DNA of 64,000 bases from Parapristionchus giblindavisi (lineage: Eukaryota > Nematoda > Chromadorea > Rhabditida > Diplogasteridae), in NCBI GenBank assembly GCA_943737045.1, contig CALSFV010000021.1:1116001-1180000 (forward strand). The letters run 5' to 3'. Positions 45,594 through 58,429 of the stretch are shown here, in pieces. How positions within the stretch are numbered: position 1 is the first letter of the stretch; the number at the start of each line of letters is the position of its first letter. The translations under genes and the position numbers were made by a program. The notes beneath the pieces are model-generated. The model worked only from the letters and a program-made list of their open reading frames with translations, was not told where the DNA came from and did no database searches.

Positions 45594-45672
45594 ATATCAA
45601 AGCCCAATCGATTGGACAATAGTGTACACAATCGGATAACTGTAGATGAATTTGCAGGCAAATTGAGGGAGA

Positions 45673-46255
<583 letters not shown>

Positions 46256-46833
46256 TAAAAACAAACGTTTTTGGACTTTTGGAATTTTGGACTCGACCAC
46301 ATTCAGTACATCTTGAAAATTCTCGAAAATTACATAAAGAAAGACCCCAAGGTGGCGTCAATATTATGCCTATACATTCGATCGATTGTTTCTGGGATTT
46401 ATTCAATGTGATTGCTTTTCCGCAAGAATCTCTTCTCAAGCAGCAGTCGGTCAATATTGATGGAACTAATATATCGATTGTTGTACGTACAGTAATCTAG
46501 TAATATCGTAGCATAGTGTAGATGGAATATTTAGAAGCCGATGCAAGTCACGGTGAATCTGTTGATCGATCTAGTTAAAGAGGAGATAGATATGGAGAAT
46601 ATGGGAAGAATGATTACGGATGAAGTGGAAACGTGAGATATACTTACTCTATCTTGTTTCATCTTGCTCTGCTATTTGAAAATTTAAAGTCTACCTAAAA
46701 TACGCCACTGACTTGAAGTTTACTGCTTTACGTGAAAGACCTTTCGACGAAATGCAACACAATATATACACCACTTGAAGTTGACTTACAAAATCTCATT
46801 TGCAATGACTCATTGCTGAATGGTTTATCTTAA

Positions 46834-47259
46834 AGGGACTGAAACCTTTGTCAACGGTCTCTTCATCAGTCAACGCTCTCTCGTTGTTAGAGAACAGAGA
46901 AATAGTGTGCGCAATGAAGAGACCATTGAGTGAGGTTACGCTCCCTTTAAAGGGAGTCTGCCAAGCAAGCCAAGTTGAAGTCATATAACTTATCTGATGC
47001 CTTCGACATCATAAACATAAGTGAAAATAAATTATAAAAAGTTCTGAACGAATTATACAGTGATCTGAAGTGCGTGATCTATAAACTTCCTTGTTTTATC
47101 GGCTTCGGACGTACATTATCTGTGCATATCGGATCGATTTATTGTATCCTATGTTTCAAAAAAACATCTAAACGTTTCAAAAATTTTTTTACTTTACATT
47201 GTTTAGTTAGCATAAAATTAAATGATATTGAAGAGAAATTTTTGAATGGCAGTCTCCCT
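46834..47259. repeat. Two abutting TTAA elements sharing one TTAA
   Basis: A family A MITE (46834-46946) ends at TTAA 46947-46950. A second element begins immediately with AGGGAGTCTGCCA and ends with TGGCAGTCTCCCT at 47259, then TTAA 47260-47263. The second is 309 bp and may be a longer relative. The shared TTAA shows insertion into the target duplication of the first. Confidence 0.75.
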
Positions 47260-47263
47260 TTAA

Positions 47264-48380
47264 GGCGCTCTTGTTGAGTTACTACCACTGCAACGCCATC
47301 CCAATCGCATCATCACTCTTGATCGATTCCAATACTCTGGTTTTTTTCTCCCAGTTGGGCCCCAGCAAAAGTGGGCGTGGTCTAGCTCCCCACTAGTTTC
47401 CCAGGTTTCTCATATATGAAGTTCATGTAAGTTTCCCTGCTAGCACTGTCTATCAATTCAATAGAACATATCGGGAATGGAATATATCAGTTAGATAAGT
47501 TTTTTGATAATTCTCTCGACTTACTTACACCACAAATAGGTTGTTTACAGAAAATCTAACCAAAAAATTGCAATTAGTGCCTCAGGTTGGTAGGTCAATC
47601 CAAAATGTCACACTGCCTGAATTTTAACCGTTTTTAGTATTGGATTGCAAGCTCTTTCCGATTGCTCAACAATTATGAGTCAGATTCAGACCTTCTCGCT
47701 CGTCTTAAAGAAGGAGACCCTTGAGTTGTCAGGACTGACTCCCGTGACGATATATTATATGGTAATTCGCTTCCATTTTTTTGAAATCTCGATAATCGTT
47801 TTTACCTCCTCCTTGACAAGGAAAGCCACGGAAATCATTTCAACAAGAAATAAATATATACCGCCGATTCGGCGGTATTCATACGATAATACCCTGAAAA
47901 GTGATCAATTGAACAAGATTGATTTGATTCTGTGTAAATATAAAGGGATAGGAAGAGAGGGATAGAGGCTAGGGAAGTGGTTCCTAGATGTCCCATATGG
48001 ATCAATCAATGCGCATGAAATATATTAAGGAATTGCCATGATGCACACGGCCGCAGGAGGGGGATGATTCAGCGTTTTTCGCTCGAGAATTTGAGATACG
48101 TTTTGTTTTTTTTTCTCCACTGAATCATTCGTTCCCGACACTAGGTATTACAAAATGCGCACAGCCACCAGCAAATGCAAGTGGAAGAGAGAGAGGAAGA
48201 GAGAGTTATTAAATCGTCACATAAAATAGATCCTGTCTTACAAAAGAACGAAGAGCAAGAAAGACAGAGGAAGAGGAGGAGGAAAAGAGACGGAAAAAGA
48301 GAGATAGAGGAGAGAACATGAGGAATGAAGGTAGAGAGAATGCAGACTTGGAAACTGGGTACCGTAAATACTGTATGTGT
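47264..48380. other. Intergenic with weak exon candidate
   Basis: After a TTTTTAG acceptor at about 47638, a frame reads WIASSFRLLNNYESDSDLLA to a stop near 47725, which could be a terminal exon. An overlapping frame (47645-47965) is longer but without motif. A GA-rich stretch at 48185-48310 is low complexity. Confidence 0.3.
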
Positions 48381-48387
48381 TTTTCAG

Positions 48388-48537
48388 GGATGTCTCATAA
48401 GAAGATCAAATCCATGTTATGGAATAGGAAGAGGCTGCATTTTGATAAATCCAACAGATGCTTTCTTTTACAAGAGAGTAATTCCACCACAACACTCAAT
48501 AATGGAAGTATATAAGGAAATTGAAGAGAAGCGCAAG
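48388..48537 (+). CDS. Orphan coding exon, family uncertain
   Basis: A 150-nt, phase-0 exon between TTTTTCAG and CAAG|GTAAGC. It encodes a Cys-containing segment beginning GCLIRRSNPCYGIGRGC, followed by FFYKRVIPP and a charged helix (MEVYKEIEEKRK). A short candidate upstream intron (about 48349-48387) could join it to a preceding exon ending ...NW. Cysteine spacing is vaguely like fusion-glycoprotein segments found in some nematode retroelements, but that is a guess; it may equally be host-encoded. Confidence 0.45.
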
Positions 48538-48599
48538 GTAAGCAGAACGAAGGGGGAAGATATAGAGGGATTGAGAGACAGGAAGAGAACGTCGTTTTT

Positions 48600-49900
48600 T
48601 TTATTTATTTAATTATTTATTTATTTGATACACCCGTGACAGGTGCGACAGCAAATACAGAAACGATGAGAAAAATAATTATAATAATGATGGAAAGGAC
48701 TTGGGGAAGGTGACAGGGGTTTATCGATAGCTATCAAATCACCTGTGATCCAGTTTGAGCGAGGTGGACGAGGCCTCAGAACGGGAAGGGGACCGTTCAG
48801 ATCCATGTGAGGGGTTGGATCATATTGGAATCACCGGGATAGACAACTAAAGATTGAGTTTTGCAGCTGCTAGCCCCGTCCCAGATCACCATCGAAGAAG
48901 ATGTTAAACTTCCGATACTAAGCGACTGCGGCAACTTAGCCATTTCCCAAATACTGAATATTGGCTGTGATGCCTCTTGGTGACTACACCGTGAAGAGAT
49001 ATGAAGGGATAAAGATAAATTCGATAAAGTTTCGTCCGATACTGTGTAAAAGGGAAGCATCAAACATAACACCGCGAAATATTTGTTTTAATTTTTAATG
49101 ATTTTACGAGATCCTCGATGTCATAATTGTGTAATGATATATAATGGCCGGGTTCTTGAAACTTGGAGTTATGTACTCGGACTCAAGATTACAATCTAAA
49201 CTTTATCTCCAACTTTCAAAAATATGCGAGAGGCACGAGCGAGAGAGAAGGACGGGGAAGACAGAAGCGAGAGAGGGCAATAATGACGCAATGCCTCTAT
49301 GAAAGAGTCAGACTGTGAGAGATTTTCCTTTCGTCGGACCAATGCAAATGAGCAGAAGATGAGAGAAAAAATGAACGAGGGTCCAAGTTCGCTAAATGAT
49401 AGATAATTATGGATAATTTAGTGCATCAGACTATCTCCCCTACACTCCGCTGGCACGATAACTTTTTCTGCTCTTTTTTTTACAAACTTGTTCAAACTAC
49501 TTCATTTTCACTGTTTTTTCGTCATTTCCGGTCTTTAACATCAGAATAGACGAAAGAAGTAATTCTGATTCCGCTGTGCAAAATGTGATGGATAGGATTA
49601 TTTTATTGCTGTTATTGTGCGTATAAAATGCACTTGCATAAGAAAATGACAAACGGTGCTAACGAACGGAAGTCACAATCGAGAGGCGGGCGAGATTTAG
49701 CCTTCTACATCTCGCCCCGCCTCTCGATTGTCTCTCCGCTGCCTTTCTCTAACCCGTCTTACCTTCGCCGCGCGCTATATGATATATAAAAGAGATCGGC
49801 ATAGTTTCTGAACCATGCAAAACAAGAAAGTCTCTTCTACTAATGAAACAAGTGATTTTTTTACGCTCAATATATCCTTGATCCGATTATATTATTATTG
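48600..49900. other. Intergenic, repeat fragments
   Basis: A run of TTTATTTA units (48598-48630) precedes a GC-richer segment (48640-49070) that may be the reverse-oriented 3' end of a retroelement. 49200-49620 has no recognised feature. Confidence 0.35.
49615..49875. repeat. Dispersed repeat with long hairpin, copy 2
   Basis: Inverted relative of 5775-6060, with hairpin arms at 49676-49732 and flanks (ACGGTGCTAACGAACGG; GATCGGCATAGTTTCTG) in the same order. Confidence 0.65.
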
Positions 49901-49959
49901 TTAATGCAACTGGCCGGAATTATTCCTACTCGTATCAATCCTATTATTCGATCTAGTGA

Positions 49960-50379
<420 letters not shown>

Positions 50380-50499
50380 TTTCGCCTCGCTCTCCATCTC
50401 CTTATCTTATCACTCAACCTCGACATCCCACACGTCAAATTGATTCTATCACTTAAACTCTTTCTTCCCATTACATTGCTATTCATCTGTTATCCTTCG

Positions 50500-50730
50500 T
50501 AGTTATTCTTCGCATTTTGCAACAAAACAGCCCGGTCCTGTCGTGTGCAGGAGACCTTCCTTTTTGAATCTTGCCTTTTTTGAGTTTGAGTTTTTAGTTC
50601 GATCGTGCTAAATTATATAAAAACGTTCATTATCACTACCAAATTTCTAGGCGCCTATATCGCCGTTTGGAATGAATTATGCCTAGAATATTATTCTACA
50701 ACATAGAATTGCAACAATTATGCAAAACCA
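50500..50730 (+). repeat. GGCGCC-core dispersed repeat, copy 7
   Basis: Core at 50650-50664 (plus) after AATTTCTAG; the acceptor AG is kept despite a changed base. Upstream sequence differs from copies 1-6 apart from scattered matches, so this is a second subfamily shared with copy 9. Confidence 0.7.
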
Positions 50731-51035
50731 ATATTAATGATGTTACAATATTAATGACAATAACAAGGATTCGTACAATTTTACAGAAGAGTAAGTTTTC
50801 ATTTTTTTTAAATAATTATTTCATTTATCTCTTTTAATTCTAATTCTGATTATTCCCAATTTATGCTGCAATAAACCCACACTATAACTTTTCATGAACT
50901 ATGACAAACCTTTTCCGGGAATTCTGATATCACATCCGTAGGCAGATTAGTATTGTTCAACTTTCATGAACCCGTGGATGTTTCGGCTCTGTTCTGGTTA
51001 ATTGGTCCCAACAGATTAGATAGGGCCCATGAAAA

Positions 51036-51528
51036 TAGATACCGGTAAAACGAGATAAAGTGGGAAATCGACGTTAAAATGTGGTATTTTACGGTAAAAA
51101 TAGGTAAACTGTTCTAGCGCATTTTGCCCGGTTTGAATATACTCCAAACACGATGGATTGCTCAGTTTGGTCACACAGCTTCGAAATGATGAACAAAAAA
51201 CCATGGAAAAATTCTCTGTCCCCAAAAAACAAGCTTAGCCGATCGTGGTGTAGCATTCAAAAAGCGCGCGCTTTCCGGCGATCAATTTGAATTGCTACCG
51301 TACAACGGCTCCACACCACGATCGGCTAAGCTCGTTTTTTGGGCACATGGAATTTTTTCCATGGTTGTTTGCTCATCATTTCGAAGCTGTGTGACCCAAC
51401 TGAGCGATCCATCATGTTTGGAGTTTATTCAAACCGGGGAAAATGCGCTATAACAGTTTACCTCTTTTTACCGTAAAATACCACATTTTAACGTCGATTT
51501 CCCACTTTATCTCGTTTTACCGGTATGT
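51036..51528. mobile_element. 490-bp fold-back, ATACCGGTAAAACGAG ends
   Basis: TIR ATACCGGTAAAACGAGATAA and complement. Arms of about 230 bp meet near 51280 around GCGCGCGCTTTCCGGCG. It is absent from the second copy of the duplication (near 60715), where AAATAGATTTGG continues. Confidence 0.85.
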
Positions 51529-51777
51529 CCTTAGAACATAGATTGGACTGTTTAGACCCTTTTCCCTAACAATCGACTTCACTCTTCCCCATTCTACTAT
51601 TTCTATTCTAGTTCTATTGTGTAAGGTGCAAGTGTATTTAATCAATCTCATTTATGTTAACAATATGAATCATTATGCCCCTGTCGCAGCTACCCCGTAA
51701 TCTGATTCTGCTAACACATGTGATGATGACCCAGATGACAACGCTGCATCTGCACCTTATCGTCATGTCAATCCACA

Positions 51778-51996
51778 GTGACGTCGCACTGGAATGTCGT
51801 GACCTATTATGCACGCCGCTTTTGTAACCCGAAAGAAACCCACTGTAATCTAAACGAAACCCACTGTAACTCGAACGAAACCCACTTTAACCCGAACAAA
51901 ACGCACTTTAACCCGAACGAAACCCACTTTAACCCGAACGAAACCCACTTTAACCCGAATAGAACCTACTTCTACCCGGATAAAACCCACTGTTGA
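51778..51996 (+). CDS. Heptapeptide-repeat ORF, first copy
   Basis: A 21-bp tandem repeat encodes NPNETHF heptads (about seven units), followed by a stop at 51994-51996. The second duplication copy (61014 onward) keeps the same frame with fewer units, then diverges. The 21-bp unit keeps all frames open, so length alone is not evidence of coding. Upstream, an acidic stretch (SDNTCDDDSDYN in the second copy) is open there but has a stop in this copy. No family recognised. Confidence 0.35.
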   Translation: MTSHWNVVTYYARRFCNPKETHCNLNETHCNSNETHFNPNKTHFNPNETHFNPNETHFNPNRTYFYPDKTHC

Positions 51997-52466
51997 TCGT
52001 TCAAAACCCTCGCGCACCGCTAACACTGCATCTGGATCAAAACGTGAAAATCATCGCGAAAGTCATCATTTATATTTCATTTCTCGCGTATTATTTCTTT
52101 AGTTATATTATATTCACGAAAAATAAAATCTTTGGATAATCATTAAAGTATAAAGAATGGACAATTCAGTACACGATTACTTGCTTCGACAACATAGCTT
52201 TATGAAGGTTTTGGGTCCAATCTATTTTCTACAGACCTAACTATTTTCATGGGAAAAATCTATTTTCATGGGACCAATCTTCTTTATACAGACCGATCTC
52301 TGCTTTTACGAAAGTTTTGGGCTCAATCTATTCGGTTGGGAAAACTTAATCAGAACAGAGTCAAATGAGTGCTTCAGCATAGTGTTTTTTCTATATATAT
52401 ATTTTATCAACGTGCGTAAGCACTGAACGAAACAAATAAAAGTGACTAATGAAAATTCATGAAATT

Positions 52467-52497
<31 letters not shown>

Positions 52498-52510
52498 TTT
52501 ATCCCTTCCA

Positions 52511-52726
52511 GGAGAAATGAGGATAATAACAAGCAACAAGGGTAGTGAAGAAGCTCCAGGCATTGTCGCATCTAAGTCGAATTCTGCAACGACCCACTCT
52601 ATCACTCTGCTTCCGATCATCGGGAGCGATGGATTCCAGACGGAGATACTCTTGGCTCCCTGTGCACGCAAGGAGGAAGGATCCACTCTTTGCCCCAAGT
52701 GTAGGAATGTTTCTGGATTGACTTAG
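52511..52726 (+). CDS. Candidate terminal exon ending in a CPKC motif
   Basis: After a CTTCCAG acceptor a frame runs to ITLLPIIGSDGFQTEILLAP and then TLCPKCRNVSGLT with a stop. The last 46 codons are conserved in the second duplication copy (61602-61739) with one amino-acid change (A to G), although the upstream part there carries a 5-nt length difference. The Cys-x-x-Cys is too short to call a zinc ribbon. Possible C-terminus of a duplicated gene. Confidence 0.35.
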   Translation, partial: GEMRIITSNKGSEEAPGIVASKSNSATTHSITLLPIIGSDGFQTEILLAPCARKEEGSTLCPKCRNVSGLT

Positions 52727-52838
52727 ACTAATGGTTATTAGTTTATACATAAAACATCTTGCAGCAGATAATGTATTGTCATTTTAAAAATACAATGAAA
52801 ATATACATAAAGATGTTTGTGAAAAAAGCAACGAATTA

Positions 52839-52966
52839 CACACAGAAAAATAAGTGTTATCCACGGAGCATAAGTCTTGAAAAGTGTTATATTTGAGCTC
52901 AAAAAGTGTTAAAAATAACACTTTTCAGGTCTTATGCTCCGTGGATAACACTTATTTTTCTGTGTG
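52839..52966. repeat. 128-bp TA-flanked MITE
   Basis: Near-perfect palindrome CACACAGAAAAATAAGTGTT and complement, TA on both sides. The second duplication copy (about 61852) lacks it, so insertion is proven. Ends and TA target suggest a Tc1/mariner-derived MITE. Confidence 0.9.
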
Positions 52967-54052
52967 TAGGGGAGATGCTCTCTCACCCGTGCAACTCGTA
53001 GCTTGAAAAACTCGATTGGTAATTTCATTGTGTCTTACTTATCCAAATTTAGGCGGTGATGTGGAACACCAAATATTCCGACGGCGAGAGGGATAATGAG
53101 GTAAGGAGAAGAATACCCATAAAAATCGAGCAGCTTCGTTCTGGAAATTTTAATTCTCGATGAAACGATGAACCCCGTGAGCCTGTTTTCATTATCAAAT
53201 ATATGCTTTTCATATTTTCGGCACACACTTGGAAAAAGTATACTCCACAGTACACAATACCTGTATAACATATAACACTTTTTTGAGATTAAAAATGCAA
53301 AAAAACAGTTCACAGGTCTGACGAGAACGTTTTTATCTGTGTGTAATAACTCTCATTTCAGATGTCCGTTGATGAAAAATGGTCATTTTACTACGAGCTC
53401 CGCTTGACCGTTACGAAGATTCTGGAATATAGAGAATATGATTGAAATCTTTAGGATATTTTTAATCGGATAAATTTCCTATCTGTTTTCACATACATGA
53501 CGGAAGTTCACACAAACACACAGACCCTAACACACACAATCAAAATATGAACAGACGGAAAACGAACCAACTCCATTTTTTTAAAATTAAATTGCTTAAA
53601 TATGCTGAATCTGTTGGCAGTCAACTTCCAAGGGAGCAATGAACTTTCTACGGGTGATAGATTTCGATATTGGGACCAGTTAATTTTTCTTGGCTAGAAA
53701 AATTCGAGAGCCGGAAATATTATGTGGGACTAGCAGTTTACTTTTGAACTACTAGTGAAAGAATATTTGGCGAAATTCATTACCGTATTATACACCACTT
53801 CTAGTAAACTTACCTTTAACTAGACGTAGACTTGCAAGTCTACGGCTAGTGGAAATATAAGAAAACTACTAGTTTGAAAATACCAGAGCATACACATGTT
53901 ATCCCGATCGATTAATTTACTTATTCTGTTTAAGACACCGGCTCAGTAAGATTCGAGTGTTGAGCCAGTGACCCCGGACATCGACTTCACCGATTTGGCC
54001 CAAAATGTTTTTATGGATACCCCCATGTGCCCCCATCACAAAATGGGTATTC

Positions 54053-54136
54053 ATTTGGGCTGGTTCCTTGAAACACAGATGTGGAGGGTTTTCGAACCCT
54101 CCACATCTGTGTTTCAAGGAACCAGCCCAAATGAAT
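54053..54136. repeat. Perfect hairpin inside the TTAA element
   Basis: Arms of about 38 bp (ATTTGGGCTGGTTCCTTG onward) separated by a four-base TTCG loop. It would form a very stable RNA hairpin if transcribed. Confidence 0.85.
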
Positions 54137-54612
54137 AAAAAAAACTCGATTTTCACCAGAGAAAAATGGAGCGACCTAGGACCAATGTTAGTGTCGATTA
54201 ATTATAAGTATAAATAGACAACAAAAACTGGCTATACGACGGTCCGAAGATCCGATCGCAAACTGATTTTTTTACCTCTTCAAAACATTCTAAAATTAAT
54301 TAAAATTTTAAAACAAAAAAGTGCAGTCCAATTTTTGCCTCATCTTATAGAGCAACAAATTCCGCGTCGAATAAGAGGAAAAAATCAAAAATCGAAGGAC
54401 CCGTCTTTTGAGATAAATGAACCTGAAGATGACCCGAAAATATTTTTGTTTTCAAACCCCCTCATGTTTGTACTCATATTGAAGAGCTCTTCGAGTAGAA
54501 CAACTTTCATGTTGAAGATTTTGTCTGAAACTCATTTACAAGAGAGTTACACACGTTTTTCTGCTAATTTTGAGAAAACGAAAATAAAATATTTTTAAAA
54601 CAAAAAAGTGCA

Positions 54613-55949
54613 GTTTTCAGAAGCATCGAGAATTGCAACCGAATGTGAGAAATGTGCAAAAATAAAATAAAATTTCTTGAAATTCGCAAGAGTAAGAGTT
54701 AGCTTTATAATGTCATTTCACTCATAGTGATGTGCATACATAGAAAAATACACAGATAGACTCAGACTACATTTTTTTTAAATTTAAAAAAAATTTTATT
54801 TTTATTTTTTTCAAAACTCACATCGAGTCGACCGTCAAGGCAAGTTGATTCATAGGGCGGATGGTAGCTCATGTATGTACGTTTGCGAAAACAACTGCCA
54901 CGTGAAGAATCGTCGTTTCGCAGATCTCGAAATTATTTTTATAATTATCAAACTTGAATATTTATATGTTTCTTTCATATAAATCGGTTGGAAGGTGGCG
55001 TCTGGCAACCAAAGTTATACCTTTGTTATCAGTAGGAGTGTACGCTATTGTACTACCGAAATCGTAAGGAATCGCGAACTGATTTTTTTCAGTCGACCCA
55101 TGATTCTCAACCATGACCCCGGGTTCATGGTTGAGAATGGCTGAGGTCGAAAAATTCATGATGATCCCAGACCAAATATTATTTGCTATTATATAAATAG
55201 TGAGCCAACTTTTATTTTTATGGATACCATAACGCGAACTACTGTAATCGAAATGCATACACAGGGATTTACCGTGAACTTCGCCACAATATTATAGGGC
55301 ACGGTAGCTATTTACAGTAGTTCGAGTTATGGTACCCGGAAAAGTTGGCTCACTGTTGATATAATGGCACATAATATTTGGTCTGGGATCATCATGAATT
55401 TTTCGACCTCAGCCATTCTCAACCATGAACCCGGGGTCATGGTTGAGAATCATGGGTCGACTGAAAAAAATCAGTTCGCGATTCCTTACGATTTCGGTAG
55501 TACAATAGCGTACACTCCTACTGATAACAAAGGTATAACTTTGGTTGCCAGACGCCACCTTCCAACCGATTTATATGAAAGAAACATATAAATATTCAAG
55601 TTTGATAATTATAAAAATAATTTCGAGATCTGCGAAACGACGATTCTTCACGTGGCAGTTGTTTTCGCAAACGGACATACATGAGCTACCATCCGCCCTA
55701 TGAATCAACTTGCCTTGACGGTCGACTCGATGTGAGTTTTGAAAAAAATAAAAATAAAATTTTTTTTAAATTTAAAAAAAATGTAGACTGAGTCTATCTG
55801 TGTATTTTTCTATGTATGCACATCACTATGAGTGAAATGACATTATAAAGCTAACTCTTACTCTTGCGAATTTCAAGAAATTTAATTTTCGATTTTTGCA
55901 ATTTACACATTTCTCACATTCGGTTGCAATTCTCGATGCTTCTGAAAAC
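54613..55949. repeat. 1.3-kb fold-back inside the TTAA element
   Basis: Ends GTTTTCAGAAGCATCGAG and complement; arms meet near 55281. Each arm carries the same open frame (54962-55258 minus; 55364-55591 plus) with FSTSAILNHEPGVMVENHG. Because the arms mirror each other, the duplicate frame is not independent evidence of coding. A CCATGAACCCGGGGTCATGG sub-palindrome sits in each arm. Confidence 0.85.
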
Positions 55950-55973
55950 TTGGATTGTCAAGGGAATGTGACC

Positions 55974-57232
55974 ACTATGTACATAATTGTCAGGGCTACA
56001 ATATGTACTATGTTATTGCTTGCGCTACCTGTTCAACGAGTATATAAGAAGAAAAATCTGAAAATCAAGCACGAAAAAAAATATTCAGAACGATATGATA
56101 TTATTGTTCACCTGTGTTTACGTTGCGACCACCTGGTAGAACCTGACAGCGCGATATGCACAGATAAAATATTAAGCCATACGTTGCGACCACCTGGTTG
56201 AAGCTGACCGCGCGATATGCACAGATAAGATATTAAGCCATGCGTTGCGACCACCTGGTTGAACCTAACCGCGCGATATGCACAGATAAAATATTAAGCC
56301 ATGCGTTGCGACCACCTGGTTGAAAATGACCGCGCGATATGCACAGATAAAATATTAAGCCATGCGTTGCGACCACATGGTTGAACCTGACCGCGTGATA
56401 TGCACAGATAGAATATTAAGCCATGCGTTGCGACCACCTGGTTGAACCTGACCGCACGATATGCACAGATAAAATATTAAGCCATGCGTTGCGACCACCT
56501 GGTTGAAACTGACCGCGCGATATGCACAGATAAAATATTAAGCCATGCGTTGCGACCACCTGGTTGAACCTGACCGCGCGATATGCACAGATAAAATATT
56601 AAGCCATGCGTTGCGACCACCTGGTTGAAACTGACCGCGCGATATGCACAGATAAAATATTAAGCCATGCGTTGCGACCACCTGGTTGAACCTGACCGCG
56701 CGATATGCACAGATAAAATATTAAGCCATGCGTTGCGACCACCTGGTTGAAAATGACCGCGCGATATGCACAGATAAAATATTAAGCCATGCGTTGCGAC
56801 CACCTGGTTGAACCTGACCGCGCGATATGCACAGATAAAATATTAAGCCATGCGTTGCGACCACCTGGTTGAAAATGACCGCGCGATATGCACAGATAAA
56901 ATATTAAGCCATGCGTTGCGACCACCTGGTTGAACCTGACCGCGCGATATGCACAGATAAAATATTAAGCCATGCGTTGCGACCACCTGGTTGAACCTGA
57001 CCGCGCGATATGCACAGATAAAATATTAAGCCATGCGTTGCGACCACCTGGTTGAAACTGACCGCGCGATATGCACAGATAAAATACTATGTACATAATT
57101 GTCAGGGCTACAATATGTACTATGTTATTGCTTGCGCTATCTGTTCAACGAGGATATAAGAAGAAAAATCTGAAAATCAAGCACGAAAAAACATGTTCAG
57201 AACGATATGATAGTATTGTTCACCTGTGTTTA
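55974..57232. repeat. 61-bp satellite between 146-bp direct repeats
   Basis: Sixteen units (56120-57085) of a GCGTTGCGACCACCTGGTTG / AACCTGACCGCGCGATATGC / ACAGATAAAATATTAAGCCA / T repeat. Flanks 55974-56119 and 57087-57232 are near-identical direct repeats beginning CTATGTACATAATTGTCAGG. Units alternate between AACCTGAC and AAACTGAC or AAAATGAC variants, indicating a 122-bp dimeric higher-order unit. Confidence 0.92.
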
Positions 57233-57482
57233 TAAGAGTGCATGACATGATATTCACTAATAAAAAGAAATAAAAGTTCTAGCTATCGCGATTGAAAAGT
57301 TATGAATTTTTCAATTTTTTATTTTATGTGACATATGTTTGAGCCGCAGGGCATTTTCACTATAACTTTCGTCGGTCTCCCCGCGGTATGTGTCTGTGAT
57401 GAAAGTATTGAGGATCGAAAGTCCTCGCGTATGTCCGGCGAGGGGTCGAAATGCTCGAGTCTTACCGAGCCGGTCTCTTAAA

Positions 57483-57990
57483 CTTAAATCTATCACTTCA
57501 TCAACTCTTTTATTGCAGTACTAAAAATCAGCTTTTGTACCAATAAATGAAAATTCAAAAGATAGCCACACGTCACCAACAGTCTTTCGTAATCATGTTA
57601 AAAATATACCATATAATGTGATCACTCAGGCATATATTCATTCATGAAATGTTCTGAATAGGTAGGATTCTTACTACGTCTACCTCTAAACCCCACCCCC
57701 CCCCCCCACCATCACATTTCACCGAATCGCCTTGACGACGGGCATCCTTCACTAGGCTTATCTAATAGTTATTCCCGATCCTATACCCGATGCGTTCATT
57801 TGAATGAATAAAATATTATTATTACTAGTATTATTATTATGAAATGGTCATGAATATGTGACTGTGTGACAGTTTGGAACAGAGATAAATAGAAAGTCAT
57901 AAGTATGACACATTTTAGCTGATACTACTCCATCCCTCTCCTTCTCCCTATCTCTCCTTCATTGATTGTGTTCGCTCGCGAATACCTACG
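57483..57990. other. Duplicated intergenic segment with poly-C
   Basis: Matches 62945-63360. It contains a poly-C tract (57697-57711) and GACGACGGGCATCCTTCACT, a relative of the retro-tail family, with an ATT tail. No exon recognised. Confidence 0.5.
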
Positions 57991-57999
57991 CGACGCGAA

Positions 58000-58420
58000 G
58001 CGACGCGTTGCGTCTCTCTTCTTCGTACGCACCTACACTGAGAACAAAGTTACCAGGCAAATCGTTACCCCTATACACTAACCTGGCAAACGATTTCCCC
58101 AAATGGTGAATTCAGCCGTTGAATTCCTTTCGCTGAATTCACCATTTGGGGTAATCGTTTGCCAGGGTAGTGTATAGGGATTTGCCGGGTAGCTTTGCTC
58201 TCAGTGTATGCTATGCTGCTACAACTGCCATTAGTTTTTTGTTTGCATCTGTTGTTTCTTGTTGTTTACATTTTATATGTCACTTTGTCATCTTTTCAGG
58301 CGCCTATATCGCCGTAGAATCTTACATAGCCTACAACTATAATATCTAGATTGAACGAATATTACGAAGCTTCAGTGACGAAGACTCTTGGACTAGTTGT
58401 ATTAAAGTAAGCTATATTTT
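58000..58420 (+). repeat. GGCGCC-core dispersed repeat, copy 8
   Basis: Core at 58299-58313 (plus) after TCTTTTCAG. The downstream frame GAYIAVESYIAYNYNI is open for 16 codons. A TA-flanked MITE (58036-58206) is inserted in the upstream half. Confidence 0.75.
58036..58206. repeat. CACTGAGAACAAAG-ended MITE, copy 1
   Basis: A 171-bp palindrome flanked by TA, with inner ACCATTTGGGG arms. A shorter orthologue is at 63426-63573, so it predates the 50-64 kb duplication. Confidence 0.88.
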
Positions 58421-58429
58421 TTGGATGAA

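Larger units (their letters stand above)
53934..57477. mobile_element. 3.54-kb TTAA-flanked TIR element
   Basis: TIR GACACCGGCTCAGTAAGA at left, GAGACCGGCTCGGTAAGA in complement at right, extended by TTCGAG/CTCGAG. TTAA lies on both sides (53930-53933, 57478-57481). The second duplication copy (about 62936-62945) keeps one TTTAAAC and continues into the same right flank, so this is a proven insertion. Contents are a 36-bp-arm hairpin (54053-54136), a 1.3-kb fold-back (54613-55949) and a 61-bp satellite between 146-bp direct repeats. No transposase was recognised. TTAA targeting suggests piggyBac-type mobilisation. Confidence 0.9.

Noticed and set aside
56120..57085. CRISPR array
   Set aside because: Repeats are contiguous 61-bp units without unique spacers and lie in a eukaryotic transposon.
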